From contig NZ_ML660163.1 in NCBI RefSeq assembly GCF_007004725.1, positions 390,915 to 454,914 of the forward strand: 64,000 bases of DNA. Direction: 5' to 3'. Source of the stretch: Aliikangiella coralliicola (GTDB lineage: Bacteria; Pseudomonadota; Gammaproteobacteria; Enterobacterales; Kangiellaceae). Of this stretch, positions 8,400-17,219 are shown piece by piece. The notes under the pieces are model-generated. The model was not told the DNA's origin and did no database searches. It saw only the letters and a list, made by a program, of their open reading frames with translations. Each line of letters starts with the position of its first letter. Positions within the stretch are counted from its first letter, which is position 1. A program made the position numbers and the translations under genes.

Positions 8400-9440
8400 T
8401 TAAGCCTGCACAGCATCTGCTAATCGGTGAAGCAAAACTTCAGTGGCATCCCAACCAAGGCAAGCATCGGTAATACTTTGGCCATAAGTCAGTGGCTTGC
8501 CTTTTACGACATCTTGACGATCTTCAATCAGGTGACTCTCAATCATCACACCGGCAATTTTCTTTTGACCAGACTCAATTTGAGCGGCAACGTCTTCACC
8601 AACTTCTATCTGCTTAGCAAATTGTTTAAGGCTATTCGCATGGCTAAAATCGATCATCAATCCGCTTTTAATTTTCTCTTCATCGAGTTTCCGACTACAT
8701 TCCTGAACACTTTCGGAGTAATAATTTGGCGTCTTACCGCCGCGCAAAATAATATGAGCGTCATCGTTGCCAGAGGTTTTATAAATTGCCGTTGTGCCGC
8801 CTTGTGTAGGAGACAAAAAGATATGTTGATTGTTAGCAGACTTAATCGCGTCAATCGCAATTTTAATGTTGCCATCGGTACCATTTTTAAATCCAACTGG
8901 ACAAGAAAGTCCTGAGGCCATTTCACGATGCACCTGACTCTCAGTGGTACGAGCACCAATAGCCCCCCAACTGATCAAGTCGGCGTAATATTGCCCGGTA
9001 ACAATATCGAGGAACTCGGTTCCTGCTGGCATCCCAATTTGATTGAGATCTAATAATAGTTGTCGGGCCAGTCGAAGCCCTTTGCTTACCTGAAAACTGC
9101 CATCTAAATCAGGATCATTGATCAATCCTTTCCAACCCACAGTTGTGCGTGGCTTTTCAAAATAAACCCGCATCACAATTTCTAACTTATCACTCAGCTT
9201 TTCGCGCAGATGGACTAATTTTTGACCATACTCCATCGCAGCATCGACATCATGAATTGAGCAAGGCCCAACAACCACCAACAAGCGTTGATCTCGGCCA
9301 TGTAATATTTGGCTAATATCATCACGAGTCTTTGTGACCAACTGATCGATTGAGGGTGTTGAAGGAAATTCCTCGATCACTTCTCGCGGCGTCACAATTT
9401 TCAGGGTTTCGAGGATTCTTCGATCAGATGTTTTAGTCAT
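8400..9440 (-). CDS. aroG: 3-deoxy-7-phosphoheptulonate (DAHP) synthase, class I
   Basis: 346 aa. It condenses phosphoenolpyruvate with erythrose 4-phosphate in the first shikimate-pathway step. Family blocks are intact: VVGPCSIHD, RVYFEKPRTTVGWKGL, SWGAIGARTTESQVHREMASG, PVGFKNGTDGN, ILRGGK.PNY, DFSHANS and the C-terminal SITDACLGW. It is the feedback-regulated AroF/G/H type. The GTEFLD…GQYYADLISW segment and GKPLTYGQSITD resemble AroH/AroG more than AroF, but I cannot decide between Phe, Tyr or Trp control. Its neighbour trpS hints at Trp, which is only context. The 283-nt upstream gap shows no obvious leader peptide rich in aromatic codons. The symbol aroG is by family; allosteric type is unresolved. 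Confidence 0.9.
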   Translation of the reverse strand: MTKTSDRRILETLKIVTPREVIEEFPSTPSIDQLVTKTRDDISQILHGRDQRLLVVVGPCSIHDVDAAMEYGQKLVHLREKLSDKLEIVMRVYFEKPRTTVGWKGLINDPDLDGSFQVSKGLRLARQLLLDLNQIGMPAGTEFLDIVTGQYYADLISWGAIGARTTESQVHREMASGLSCPVGFKNGTDGNIKIAIDAIKSANNQHIFLSPTQGGTTAIYKTSGNDDAHIILRGGKTPNYYSESVQECSRKLDEEKIKSGLMIDFSHANSLKQFAKQIEVGEDVAAQIESGQKKIAGVMIESHLIEDRQDVVKGKPLTYGQSITDACLGWDATEVLLHRLADAVQA

Positions 9441-9643
9441 ACGGTTTACAAACTTGGTAAAAATTGAGCATTTAAATGTGAATCAAACTTAACATGCGAT
9501 GGGTTAAACATCAAACCAGCACCAGACTTATCTCCAAATACCTCATTAAGCTATTATTATTCTACTATTGTTGCATTCGGCGAAGTAGATGGATGTAGCT
9601 CATTGGTTATGATGTCAATATCAATTTCACGCAAATACTAATA

Positions 9644-9677
9644 CAAAAAGAACTGCACAGGAAATACCTGGCAGTTC
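9644..9677 (-). terminator. Rho-independent terminator of the TorF-like gene
   Basis: On the minus strand GAACTGC-CAGG pairs with CCTG-A-GCAGTTC around a 5-nt loop, then TTTTTG follows. It lies 47 nt after the stop of the gene ending at 9724, in the correct orientation. Confidence 0.85.
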
Positions 9678-9723
9678 TCTACTTTCTCAAATGTCATTTA
9701 AGCGTATATAAACGCTCAGCCCA

Positions 9724-10368
9724 TCACCATCTTTTCGACATACTAAGCACAACATGGCTTCCTGCCAACTCTCTTAAAAGATCATCGTTATCATTATAAG
9801 CATATGAAAGACCGAAATTTAAATCATTGTAGTCTCGAAAAATTCCCACACTATAATCAACAAAATCTTTAGCATCCAGGTTCTCCGCGTCAAGCTTTCC
9901 GACATGAAAGGTTAGCTTGTATAAATCGGCAAACCGATAATGAGCGTTAAAATCGAGATAACGCTCATTCAATTTGTTATTTTGATAATAATGCAAACTA
10001 TAATTATCAATAATTGAGCCGACAAACCATTCACCAGAATCAACATTATCAACTTTGGTAAAAACGTGTTCGATGTATCCAACGTCCCAGGTCAAATATT
10101 CCGTTTCAAACTTCTTACCAAGTACCACATCAATCAACGTCTCGCGAGTACCGCCATTGATCTGAATATTGCTAAAAGCCACTGCGCCAGAGTAAAATTC
10201 AGAATGCTTGTAATGTGCTCCGCCTATCACCGACTGTTCTTCATTCGTTAACGAAAAGCCCCTTAGTAATCGATCAGAAACCAGGCTTAAATCAGCTGAA
10301 ACAGATTGATAAGCTTGTGCTTGAAAAGATAAAAATAGTAGTAAAAAAGCTGCGTATTTATTGTTCAT
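9724..10368 (-). CDS. TorF-family putative outer-membrane porin/barrel
   Basis: 214 aa with a signal peptide (cleaved after AQA, about residue 19). The mature protein starts with ADLSLVSDRLLRGFSLTNEEQSVIGGAHY, cut here into the recognisable blocks SLVSDRLLRGFS and GGAHYKHS, typical of the TorF (Gcw_chp) family of small barrel proteins. The rest alternates polar and hydrophobic residues as expected for beta strands and ends in an aromatic residue (KRW), as outer-membrane barrels do. Function in the family is poorly known; TorF is proposed to be a TonB-independent porin. It has an AGGTG ribosome site and its own terminator at 9644-9677. Its upstream neighbour, an enoyl-CoA hydratase, is 117 nt away and probably unrelated. 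Confidence 0.75.
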   Translation of the reverse strand: MNNKYAAFLLLFLSFQAQAYQSVSADLSLVSDRLLRGFSLTNEEQSVIGGAHYKHSEFYSGAVAFSNIQINGGTRETLIDVVLGKKFETEYLTWDVGYIEHVFTKVDNVDSGEWFVGSIIDNYSLHYYQNNKLNERYLDFNAHYRFADLYKLTFHVGKLDAENLDAKDFVDYSVGIFRDYNDLNFGLSYAYNDNDDLLRELAGSHVVLSMSKRW

Positions 10369-10485
10369 TTTAACACCTCATATTTGGTATGTTGTTAGAG
10401 TTCGTTATTCCTGGCGATAAAAACCGACATCGTTTTCGTCCACCAGTTCTTCTCGTAATCATTAATTTAAATTGCTGCTGTGAGA

Positions 10486-11250
10486 CTACCGATGCTTAAA
10501 GGCAGGCTCGCGCTTTTCAATAAAAGCGCTCATCCCCTCCTTTTGATCCTCTGATGCGAAGAGCGCATGAAAAACACGACGCTCGAATAAAACACCTTCG
10601 CGTAAACTCAATTCAAGCGCTTGCTCCACGGTTTCTCTTGCTGCCATTGCCGATGGCTTACCATAAGAAGCGATAACTTCTGCCACACTAATCGTTTCTC
10701 GTAATAAATCCTTCGCAGGAAAAACTCGCGCTACCAGGCCTGAACGCTCGGCTTCCTCCGCACTCATTTTTCTTCCAGTTAAAATCATGTCCATGGCTTT
10801 TGATTTTCCGATGAGCTTGGTCAAACGCTGCGTCCCCCCCATGCCAGGAATAACACCTAACTTTATTTCTGGTTGTCCAAAACTCGCTGAGTCTGCTGCA
10901 AAAATCATGTCGCACATCATCGCTAACTCACAACCTCCGCCGAAAGCGTAGCCGGATACTGCTGCGATTTTTGGGGTGCGTAATGCACAAAATGCATCCC
11001 AGCCGGAAAAAAAATCTTCGTTAAACATTTGCAGAAAAGATTTATCTTTCATCTCCTTGATATCGGCTCCTGCAGCAAATGCTTTTTCTGAGCCTGTTAC
11101 AATGATGCAACCAACTTCCGGATCACTATCCAACAGCTGTAATCTGGAAATTAATTCTTGCATCACCTCAGAATTTAAAGCGTTGAGCGCTTCTGGTCGG
11201 TTGAGCTGCGCAATAGCGACTCGTCCAACTCTTTCGATCAATATATTCAT
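10486..11250 (-). CDS. Enoyl-CoA hydratase/isomerase (crotonase family)
   Basis: 254 aa crotonase. It carries the NRPEALNAL start block, [11 protein letters not shown] (oxyanion-hole loop), [15 protein letters not shown] with the first catalytic glutamate, and [20 protein letters not shown] with the second, so a hydratase rather than an isomerase-only member. It would hydrate 2-trans-enoyl-CoA in fatty-acid or amino-acid breakdown. The ATG at 11250 is preferred over a GTG one codon upstream because GGAGA then lies 7 nt before it. A 17-nt perfect inverted repeat sits just upstream at 11280-11296. It follows the adenylation/reductase operon by ~95 nt on the same strand and could be its last gene, but its own operator-like site suggests separate control. 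Confidence 0.88.
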   Translation of the reverse strand: MNILIERVGRVAIAQLNRPEALNALNSEVMQELISRLQLLDSDPEVGCIIVTGSEKAFAAGADIKEMKDKSFLQMFNEDFFSGWDAFCALRTPKIAAVSGYAFGGGCELAMMCDMIFAADSASFGQPEIKLGVIPGMGGTQRLTKLIGKSKAMDMILTGRKMSAEEAERSGLVARVFPAKDLLRETISVAEVIASYGKPSAMAARETVEQALELSLREGVLFERRVFHALFASEDQKEGMSAFIEKREPAFKHR

Positions 11251-11279
11251 CACTTATCTCCATAATCTAAAATTTTTTA

Positions 11280-11296
11280 TTAACAACTTTTGTTAA
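11280..11296. promoter_or_regulatory. Perfect inverted repeat TTAACAA-CTT-TTGTTAA upstream of crotonase gene
   Basis: Seven-bp arms with a 3-nt spacer, 30 nt upstream of the enoyl-CoA hydratase start. Size and place fit a repressor operator; the cognate regulator is unknown. Confidence 0.35.
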
Positions 11297-11347
11297 AACT
11301 TTTATTCGAATATCAACAAGTTTTTTATAAAATCATTCATAAAAATC

Positions 11348-12781
11348 TTAAGAATCCCAAATAGCTCCATAGGCAGGTATGCCGCGGCTTTCCATTCCGT
11401 AAACCACCTGCCAGGTTAGTTTTTTATTGGAAATACAGATCACAGCTTCTGCGTCAAAAGCTTTATGGGCTTGATAAGCTAACTTGACCATGTCAGGTTT
11501 GCCTTTCGCGTCGGTGTCCCAAATCAAAGCATCAGGCTGCACTGCCAGAATTTCATCGACCAACTCATCGCCATAGGTTTTGCGCGGATTTCGAGTTGCC
11601 CAAATCAACAGCGAAGGAACTTGTTGCGAAAGTAAGTGCGGTAAACAAGGGCCAATACCGCTACCCGTGGCTACCCAGATGACGCGTTTAAACAATTGAT
11701 CGACGTTGCCGACACCGGCGGTGGTAATTCCCTTAACCCACACATGTGAGGGCAAGTCGTCAATGAATTTGCCGGTCCAGTCACCTGCTCGGGAAATAGT
11801 TAAACGAAAACCATCTTCTCCCGGCGTTGGAACATTGGCGAAGGAATGCCATTCCATCAATGGACTACGACTCACCGCTGTTGACGAACCAGCAAATGGT
11901 GTTTCTCCATGATTGAAACGCACCAATGCTGCATGGGATGAAGGTTTAATTATTTCAACCGGCACTTTACGTAACCTCAACCAGGGCAACAGGATGCTTG
12001 TAGTTAAAATAATTAACATCCAGAAAACAGCGGAGCTCAACAATGCATTACCCAAAGTCATTTCTCCACGATTAGCATCGACAAACAAAATACTTTGCGC
12101 CCAGAACAAAACCAGTGCAGTCCAACCGCCAAACCGGTGACTCATTTCAAACTGATTATGGAAACGTGCTCTTATCGGTGGTAATGCCATCAGAATCATA
12201 AATACCAAAATACCGAATAACGCGTAAGTAACAGACAAGAGTCCGCTGGAAACGCCAGGTAGCCCATTTGCCTGATGATAAAATAGCGAGCCAACGTAAA
12301 TTCCAAACCAGACAGTTGCGGCCGTTGCGCTACCACTATGAAGCCCGCCAAAGTGATAAACTTTTCCTAACACTCGGCGAATAGACAAAGGCCAGCTGGT
12401 TGGTACGCTGGTCGCCAGGTAGAAAAGTAGATTGATGAAATATTGCTGTCGAACAAGAATAGCAATGGAAAAATTAATCAGTATCATATTCGATAATTTA
12501 TCCAGCGCTATACCTCCACTACTCCACCAATTTCCGCTTCCTAACGCATGTCCAAGTACAACAAGATTGATCACCGCGATGAGCACAAACAAGCGATGAT
12601 AATGCATCAATACAGGGTGTTTGCTGATACGCCTTAACAAACTTTGCTGTGGCGGCAGATCAAGTTGAACTAAAGATGAAATATTTGCTTCTTCTAGCTT
12701 TTGTTTAACCTGAGCGGATTCAGGCGGCTGCTCAAATTTATATTTGTGCGGCCGCTCTACGTAAACGTGAGTATCCATCAC
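11348..12781 (-). CDS. Six-helix membrane flavoprotein oxidoreductase, TmpA/TmpL C-terminal-like
   Basis: 477 aa. After a ~55-residue cytoplasmic start come six hydrophobic segments (about 57-80, 95-125, 151-170, 182-204, 219-236, 246-271) with histidines near the membrane (HYHRLF, YHFGGLHSG, EMSHRFGGW). A ferredoxin-NADP-reductase-like part follows: FRLTISRAGDWTGKF for flavin and IWVATGSGIGPCLPHL for the pyridine nucleotide. This is the layout of the fungal TmpA/TmpL membrane oxidoreductases. The start overlaps the upstream adenylation gene: GTG at 12781 has a GGAGG 7 nt before it, and ATG at 12778 is the alternative. Tight coupling implies joint function: in fungi an AMP-binding domain and this reductase are one polypeptide. 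Heme binding and the electron acceptor are unknown. Confidence 0.72.
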   Translation of the reverse strand: MMDTHVYVERPHKYKFEQPPESAQVKQKLEEANISSLVQLDLPPQQSLLRRISKHPVLMHYHRLFVLIAVINLVVLGHALGSGNWWSSGGIALDKLSNMILINFSIAILVRQQYFINLLFYLATSVPTSWPLSIRRVLGKVYHFGGLHSGSATAATVWFGIYVGSLFYHQANGLPGVSSGLLSVTYALFGILVFMILMALPPIRARFHNQFEMSHRFGGWTALVLFWAQSILFVDANRGEMTLGNALLSSAVFWMLIILTTSILLPWLRLRKVPVEIIKPSSHAALVRFNHGETPFAGSSTAVSRSPLMEWHSFANVPTPGEDGFRLTISRAGDWTGKFIDDLPSHVWVKGITTAGVGNVDQLFKRVIWVATGSGIGPCLPHLLSQQVPSLLIWATRNPRKTYGDELVDEILAVQPDALIWDTDAKGKPDMVKLAYQAHKAFDAEAVICISNKKLTWQVVYGMESRGIPAYGAIWDS

Positions 12782-14670
12782 GACAAAGCCTCCACTTTTT
12801 TAGTTTTGTTTTTGAATTTAGTGTTGTTTGGGATCTTGTTTTGTATCGACGTTTTTTTTGTTTCTTCCGGGTTCTCTGCCATATTACGTAACGCTCTTTT
12901 ATCAACCTTTCCGCGACTGGTCATTGGCAACTGCTCCATGGCAACAATAGAAGACGGCATACAATAGTAAGGCAAGCGTTCTTTAACAGCAGCTCGAGCT
13001 TCATCCAGACACACGGTTGCAGGCGAAACAAAAGCAATTAGATTGCGATCGTCAAGCTTCAAGGTCACGGCAAGCTTACAGTGAGTTACTGATTCTAAAA
13101 CCGAAGAAACAGAATCGAGCTCAACACGAAATCCACAAATTTTGACTTGATCATCGGTTCGGCCAAAGTGTTCCAGTTCACCATCAGCAGTCCACCTGCC
13201 CAGATCTCTAGTACGGAACATTTTTCTACCATTTCCTAAAAATGGATCCGGCGCATACCGCTCTCGATTTAACTGCTCGTTATCAAGATAACCCGCGGAG
13301 ACACAGTCTCCTCCCGCCCACATTTCACCGATTTCACCAATGGAACAAGGCTGCTTGTTTTCATCAAGAATATAAACCGTATTGTTGGGCGTTGGCTTTC
13401 CAATGGTTAGTTGTTTGCAGCCACTATGGTAATGTTGTGCCGTATTAATAATGGTCGTTTCAGTCGGTCCACATGAATTATAAAATCGACAAAAAGACGA
13501 CCACTTATCTGCAAGTGGTAAAGGGCAAGGTTCGCCGGCGACCGCCGCTACTTTGATATTTTTGCATCGCTCGACATCTAGCGAACCTAGAACAGTTGGC
13601 GTGGCAATAACGACATCAGCAGACTCAACTGCCGCAGAAATATCACTACCACGAATAATCAAGGTAGCCCCATGCGCAAGGCATCCCCATATTTCCCAGG
13701 CGGCCATGTCAAACGCAATACTTAGTATTTGGGAGACCTTCATTCCTGATTTTATCCCCAAATTTCCCGGACTGGTCAGTAAAATATTACATAAGTTTGC
13801 GTGGGTCACTCGTACGCCATTAGGCTTGCCAGTGGTACCGGAAGTAAATAAAATAAAACATGTGTTGTCTCGACTAACTTCAACTGACGGTTTTGTATTC
13901 AATAAGTTTATCGATTTTTTTCCGTCTTCATTTTCGTTGAAGTTTGCTTTAATATTTTTGTTTGAAGCCCCGAGGTTATTTTTTTTACTGAGTAATTTTT
14001 TATTAAACTCGCTCCCATTAGCGCCTTTTCTGTTGTTCGAATTATCGAAAGGCTGAGCGATAAAGTCGTCTACCGCAATGCAGTGACATTTATCAGGCAC
14101 AGGAATTTTATTTTGTAAGTGAGCGAGCGTTAAGATAACTTTTGTTGAAGCAGCTTCAATCACATGTGCTAACTGTGATTCAGGTGCAACACCGACATGT
14201 TGCGGAACATAGCAAGCACCAACTTTCAAAGTCGCAACCATCCCTACCAACATTGGAATAGAACGCTGTAAAAAAAGTGCGACACTATCACCACTTGTAA
14301 TGCCGCATTCAGTGAGTAAAGCTGCAAGACAATTCGCCTGATAATCTAGCTCAGCGTAAGTAATCGACTCATTTTTATGGATGGCTGCAATAGCTTCAGG
14401 ATTAGCGGCGGCCTGAGCTTCAAATGCCTGGTGAATACAATCATAAGGAACTTCCGTTGTAATTCCCTGACCAAAATGCTCAAACAAAATCTGATCAGCA
14501 AAAGATAAACCTTCCATTGCTGACTTGCAAAAACTTTGCTTTATTGGTGTAGGGTAATATTCATCACCATCGAAGAAAGTTAAACTTTTAGCTTTACTTT
14601 TACCAATCAATTGATGAGGAACTTTCGACGCGTTAAAATCAGCAGACGTAGTTTGTTTAGACAAGTCCAT
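12778..14670 (-). CDS. Stand-alone NRPS-type adenylation enzyme (no carrier domain)
   Basis: 630 aa from the ATG at 14670. Adenylation core motifs are all visible: FILFTSGTTGKPNGV (A3), FDMAAWEIWGCLAHGA (A4), NSCGPTETTI (A5), RTRDLGRW (A7), GRTDDQVKICGFRVELD (A8) and SRGKVDKRAL with the catalytic lysine (A10). The A4 aspartate matching GrsA D235 is kept, so an alpha-amino acid is the likely substrate. Odd points: no phosphopantetheine carrier follows A10, only a ~35-residue Lys/Asn-rich tail; and a ~60-residue Asn/Lys-rich insertion (about 210-270) sits before A3. It forms an operon with a small protein upstream (TAATG junction) and a membrane reductase downstream (TGATG junction). It probably activates an amino or fatty acid as the adenylate for its partner reductase; the product is unknown. 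Confidence 0.82.
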   Translation of the reverse strand: MDLSKQTTSADFNASKVPHQLIGKSKAKSLTFFDGDEYYPTPIKQSFCKSAMEGLSFADQILFEHFGQGITTEVPYDCIHQAFEAQAAANPEAIAAIHKNESITYAELDYQANCLAALLTECGITSGDSVALFLQRSIPMLVGMVATLKVGACYVPQHVGVAPESQLAHVIEAASTKVILTLAHLQNKIPVPDKCHCIAVDDFIAQPFDNSNNRKGANGSEFNKKLLSKKNNLGASNKNIKANFNENEDGKKSINLLNTKPSVEVSRDNTCFILFTSGTTGKPNGVRVTHANLCNILLTSPGNLGIKSGMKVSQILSIAFDMAAWEIWGCLAHGATLIIRGSDISAAVESADVVIATPTVLGSLDVERCKNIKVAAVAGEPCPLPLADKWSSFCRFYNSCGPTETTIINTAQHYHSGCKQLTIGKPTPNNTVYILDENKQPCSIGEIGEMWAGGDCVSAGYLDNEQLNRERYAPDPFLGNGRKMFRTRDLGRWTADGELEHFGRTDDQVKICGFRVELDSVSSVLESVTHCKLAVTLKLDDRNLIAFVSPATVCLDEARAAVKERLPYYCMPSSIVAMEQLPMTSRGKVDKRALRNMAENPEETKKTSIQNKIPNNTKFKNKTKKVEALS

Positions 14671-14915
14671 TAGCAAACCTCCTTGTTACAATATTGATGT
14701 GCAGCTCCGTTTTCTACACGACTAAAAACCTTTTTAGCTTTAACCCTGACAAGCTCATTCTTATCGAGCTTGCTCTGAAGAAACATTTTTAAACCAGGTA
14801 GTTTGACATCAAACCAGGTATTCAAAAAATGTTTAGCAGAGAAAACAGGTACAACACAAGCTGGTATTCCTTTTAAAAATTTTCTTGTTATAGCGTTTCT
14901 GATGAGATCGGCCAT
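14670..14915 (-). CDS. Small basic protein, first gene of adenylation/reductase operon
   Basis: 81 aa, basic, with no recognised domain or signal peptide. The start is well supported: TAGGAG lies 8 nt before the ATG. A hydrophobic stretch (GIPACVVPVFSAKHFL, residues ~15-30) is followed by a lysine-rich middle and a C-terminus with two cysteines (YCNKEVC). Its last codons AAG-GAG-GTT are at the same time the Shine-Dalgarno of the adenylation gene, and its TAA overlaps that gene's ATG by one base, so translation is coupled. It might be an accessory subunit, a peptide substrate, or a chaperone-like partner comparable in size to MbtH proteins, although the MbtH tryptophan motifs are absent. Function unknown. 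Confidence 0.7.
   Translation of the reverse strand: MADLIRNAITRKFLKGIPACVVPVFSAKHFLNTWFDVKLPGLKMFLQSKLDKNELVRVKAKKVFSRVENGAAHQYCNKEVC
14678..14684 (-). promoter_or_regulatory. Shine-Dalgarno AAGGAGG inside the small gene, for the adenylation gene
   Basis: A consensus AAGGAGG ends 7 nt before the ATG at 14670 and decides that start over the TTG six nt upstream. It lies in frame within the KEV codons of the 81-residue protein. Confidence 0.85.
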
Positions 14916-15022
14916 TTTTTTTCTCCTACCAGTTAGTGGAGAGAAAAAATTATGAAAAAAACCTCACAAATTTTTCACACTTTCATCACAAAACTATAAC
15001 AACAAAAAAAATATCTACATTA

Positions 15023-15051
15023 ATTATATAGCCAATGGTAATGAAGTAAAA
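15023..15051 (-). promoter_or_regulatory. Candidate sigma-70 promoter of the adenylation/reductase operon
   Basis: In the 491-nt AT-rich gap 14916-15406, minus-strand TTTTAC, a 17-nt spacer and a perfect TATAAT lie ~110 nt before the small gene. The -35 is poor. Otherwise the gap shows only AT-rich sequence and no gene. Confidence 0.35.
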
Positions 15052-15406
15052 TACTGTGAACAAGTTCGCAAATGAATTGTTAAAAAAGCACACTTTTCCT
15101 TATTTTTCTTATTAAGAAAATCACAATTAAAATTATTTTATTTTTTAACCTGTTAATTTTTTCGCGTTCTTTTTTTATTAAACGCATGAGTCACTGACAG
15201 AAAAGTTAATGATGAAAAGTTAATTCGATGGCAAAGTTACATTATGCCTCACAGTCTGATTTTTAGAACGACATGTTCAAACTTTCAAAGTGAGATTTTC
15301 AGCGGTGTTGTGGATACCAATGCTATTACTATCTCGCGACAACTTTTTACATTATTTAACACCAAATAATTTTAGAATGAGTTCAACTTAATAATTATGG
15401 AAATAA

Positions 15407-16918
15407 ATGATGCGACCTAGTATATTTTTTTGTCTTCGTAAAATTACTATTAGTTATTTTAAGTCGAGCTCCCTAACCGCTTTTGGTTTAGCGGCTCTGC
15501 TTGTAGGCTGTGGTGGTGGCAGCAGTAGTCCTCCAGATGTTGTAGAACCTCCGCCTTTAGTACAAAAACTCGAGTTCAAAACCCAGCAAGGTTCTAACAG
15601 CAATTTCATTGCAACAATCGACGATATCGATAGAAGCCTTAATGCCTCGCTCAACAAGGTGGCCACCTTACCGAATAATGACCTAGTGATTATTGGACAA
15701 TACGCCACATCGGAAGAGTATAAAGACACAAAAGGCTTTTTCGCTCGTATAACTCCGGACCTTGAAATTAAACTCATGGTAGAGGATAGTTCCGGGTTCG
15801 CTGGGCTGTGTACTCATCCTTCAGGAGACTATACGCTCGCGCGTTTTATCGAAAAAGAAAATGCTTCTCAAAGCGATACTTTCACAGTGCAAATTGAGCG
15901 TTACGATGATGCAGATAACTTAACCCAAAAAGTTTTCTTAACAGACCCTTTTGCAGAAGATTATTACGAATTTCCTTTTTCCCAAAAAGAACATGAGGAA
16001 TTTCCTTATAAAATAGAAAGTAATCAGCGTGCGGCGGTTCCAAATTATCGGCCTGAATTTAGCAACTGGATTACTTATACAAACCGGTCAAATTTTTTAC
16101 AACTACATTGTATCGAGGAAGAATTACTGGTTTCCTATAACTACGAAGGGCTTAAGCTCACTCGTTACGATCAGTCATTGCAACAGCAATGGTCCCAGGC
16201 AATTACGACTCGGAACTTTTATAACTCATCCTTTGAGCGACTCGCACATACCGCAATTGATAGCCATGGAAATGTGATTGTAGCGACAAACTTCCCGAAT
16301 AACGGAGCCTTAGCTTACAACCACAGATTTTCAACCTCCTATGAGTACGACCCACAAAAACTCAATACCTCTAATCTGTTAGTTAAAGCGTTTACGCCGG
16401 AAGGCGCATTAATTTATGAAAAGGTCATCGGTAGCGAAGAAAACGACTTGCTTGTAGATATTGAGACAATAAACGATAAACTTTTCATCGGTGTGAATAA
16501 TCGTCGCTTGAAAACACCTTCCGGCGCCAACAATACAACAGAGTGGGACATTGGATTATTTGAAGTTGACCTCTCTGATTTTAGTTACGACCACAATTTT
16601 TTAAACTTCGATAATGAAGACCTGCTGAGGGGAATTACCCAGGTTGGCGAAGATATTTACCTACACGGTGTTACCGGTTTTAAACAAGTTGACACCAACA
16701 GTTGGGTGGCTAATGGTAATGGCTTTTATAAAAAACTGACAAATGGAGAGCTAACAGATAAGGAATCTTATACGGAAGTCGTCGGTGTCCGGCATAGCGA
16801 GATTGCAGATTTAACCGTTGTGAGTGACAAGCTTATTGCAGTCGGTAAGTCGGATGCGCCAATTACTCACAGTACCGATAGAAACTCATCAGCGTTACTC
16901 TATATTAAAGCACTTTAG
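15407..16918 (+). CDS. Secreted lipoprotein, probable beta-propeller, unknown function
   Basis: 503 aa. A long basic leader ends in a lipobox (LLVGC, lipidated C35), followed by a Gly/Ser/Pro linker (GGGSSS…EPPPLV) that sets the domain off from the membrane. The rest repeats short blocks of the kind NNDLVIIGQYA, LKLTRYDQSLQQQW, DSHGNVIVATN and GEDIYLHGVTG, typical of propeller blades in which a value is reported on each strand. No catalytic motif was seen and no family recognised. There is no Asp before or after +2 that would enforce inner-membrane retention (the residue after Cys is Gly), so outer-membrane sorting is expected. It stands alone between opposite-strand genes upstream and a Tat-exported aminotransferase gene downstream. 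Confidence 0.6.
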   Translation: MMRPSIFFCLRKITISYFKSSSLTAFGLAALLVGCGGGSSSPPDVVEPPPLVQKLEFKTQQGSNSNFIATIDDIDRSLNASLNKVATLPNNDLVIIGQYATSEEYKDTKGFFARITPDLEIKLMVEDSSGFAGLCTHPSGDYTLARFIEKENASQSDTFTVQIERYDDADNLTQKVFLTDPFAEDYYEFPFSQKEHEEFPYKIESNQRAAVPNYRPEFSNWITYTNRSNFLQLHCIEEELLVSYNYEGLKLTRYDQSLQQQWSQAITTRNFYNSSFERLAHTAIDSHGNVIVATNFPNNGALAYNHRFSTSYEYDPQKLNTSNLLVKAFTPEGALIYEKVIGSEENDLLVDIETINDKLFIGVNNRRLKTPSGANNTTEWDIGLFEVDLSDFSYDHNFLNFDNEDLLRGITQVGEDIYLHGVTGFKQVDTNSWVANGNGFYKKLTNGELTDKESYTEVVGVRHSEIADLTVVSDKLIAVGKSDAPITHSTDRNSSALLYIKAL

Positions 16919-17016
16919 AAATAGCGTAATGTTCGCCAAGGGCGATCGCCCTAATAAGATATACTGCGATAATTTTGATTTATCAGGAAACTTCAGTCGC
17001 TTCAAATCCTCCCCCG

Positions 17017-17037
17017 CCCTCCTTTTCTTAAGGAGGG
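17017..17037. repeat. GGAGGG-type hairpin element in the 16919-17219 gap
   Basis: CCCTCCTT and AAGGAGGG pair around TTCTT, preceded by TCCTCCCCCG. The composition differs from the AT-rich surroundings and resembles dispersed intergenic palindromes of gammaproteobacteria; a shorter relative occurs at 63609-63634. It could also terminate the gene ending at 16918. The rest of the 301-nt gap holds no gene. Confidence 0.45.
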
Positions 17038-17219
17038 AGTAACCATTGAAAGCTTTCTCTTTAATATTCACTAACTCTTCACCAAAATAATATTCCAAAT
17101 TAGTGTGGTTAGCTTCAATCCATGATATAAATTTAATGGGTGAAGTCGACGAGTAACCATCAAGGTCTCTTCATCAGTGCTTATTTATCAGTACATCAAT
17201 ACAAAGCAGAGAGGGCAAA

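Noticed and set aside
8427-8915. 162-codon open frame antisense to the DAHP synthase gene
   Set aside because: It is a shadow of a strongly conserved enzyme; composition and lack of a start signal do not support coding.
13553-14056. 167-codon open frame antisense to the adenylation gene
   Set aside because: Covers conserved A-motifs on the other strand; low-complexity Phe/Leu/Ser-rich translation.
16940-16951. 12-bp palindrome GGGCGATCGCCC containing the HIP1 octamer
   Set aside because: HIP1 is meaningful by its abundance in cyanobacteria; a single occurrence here is not evidence of anything.
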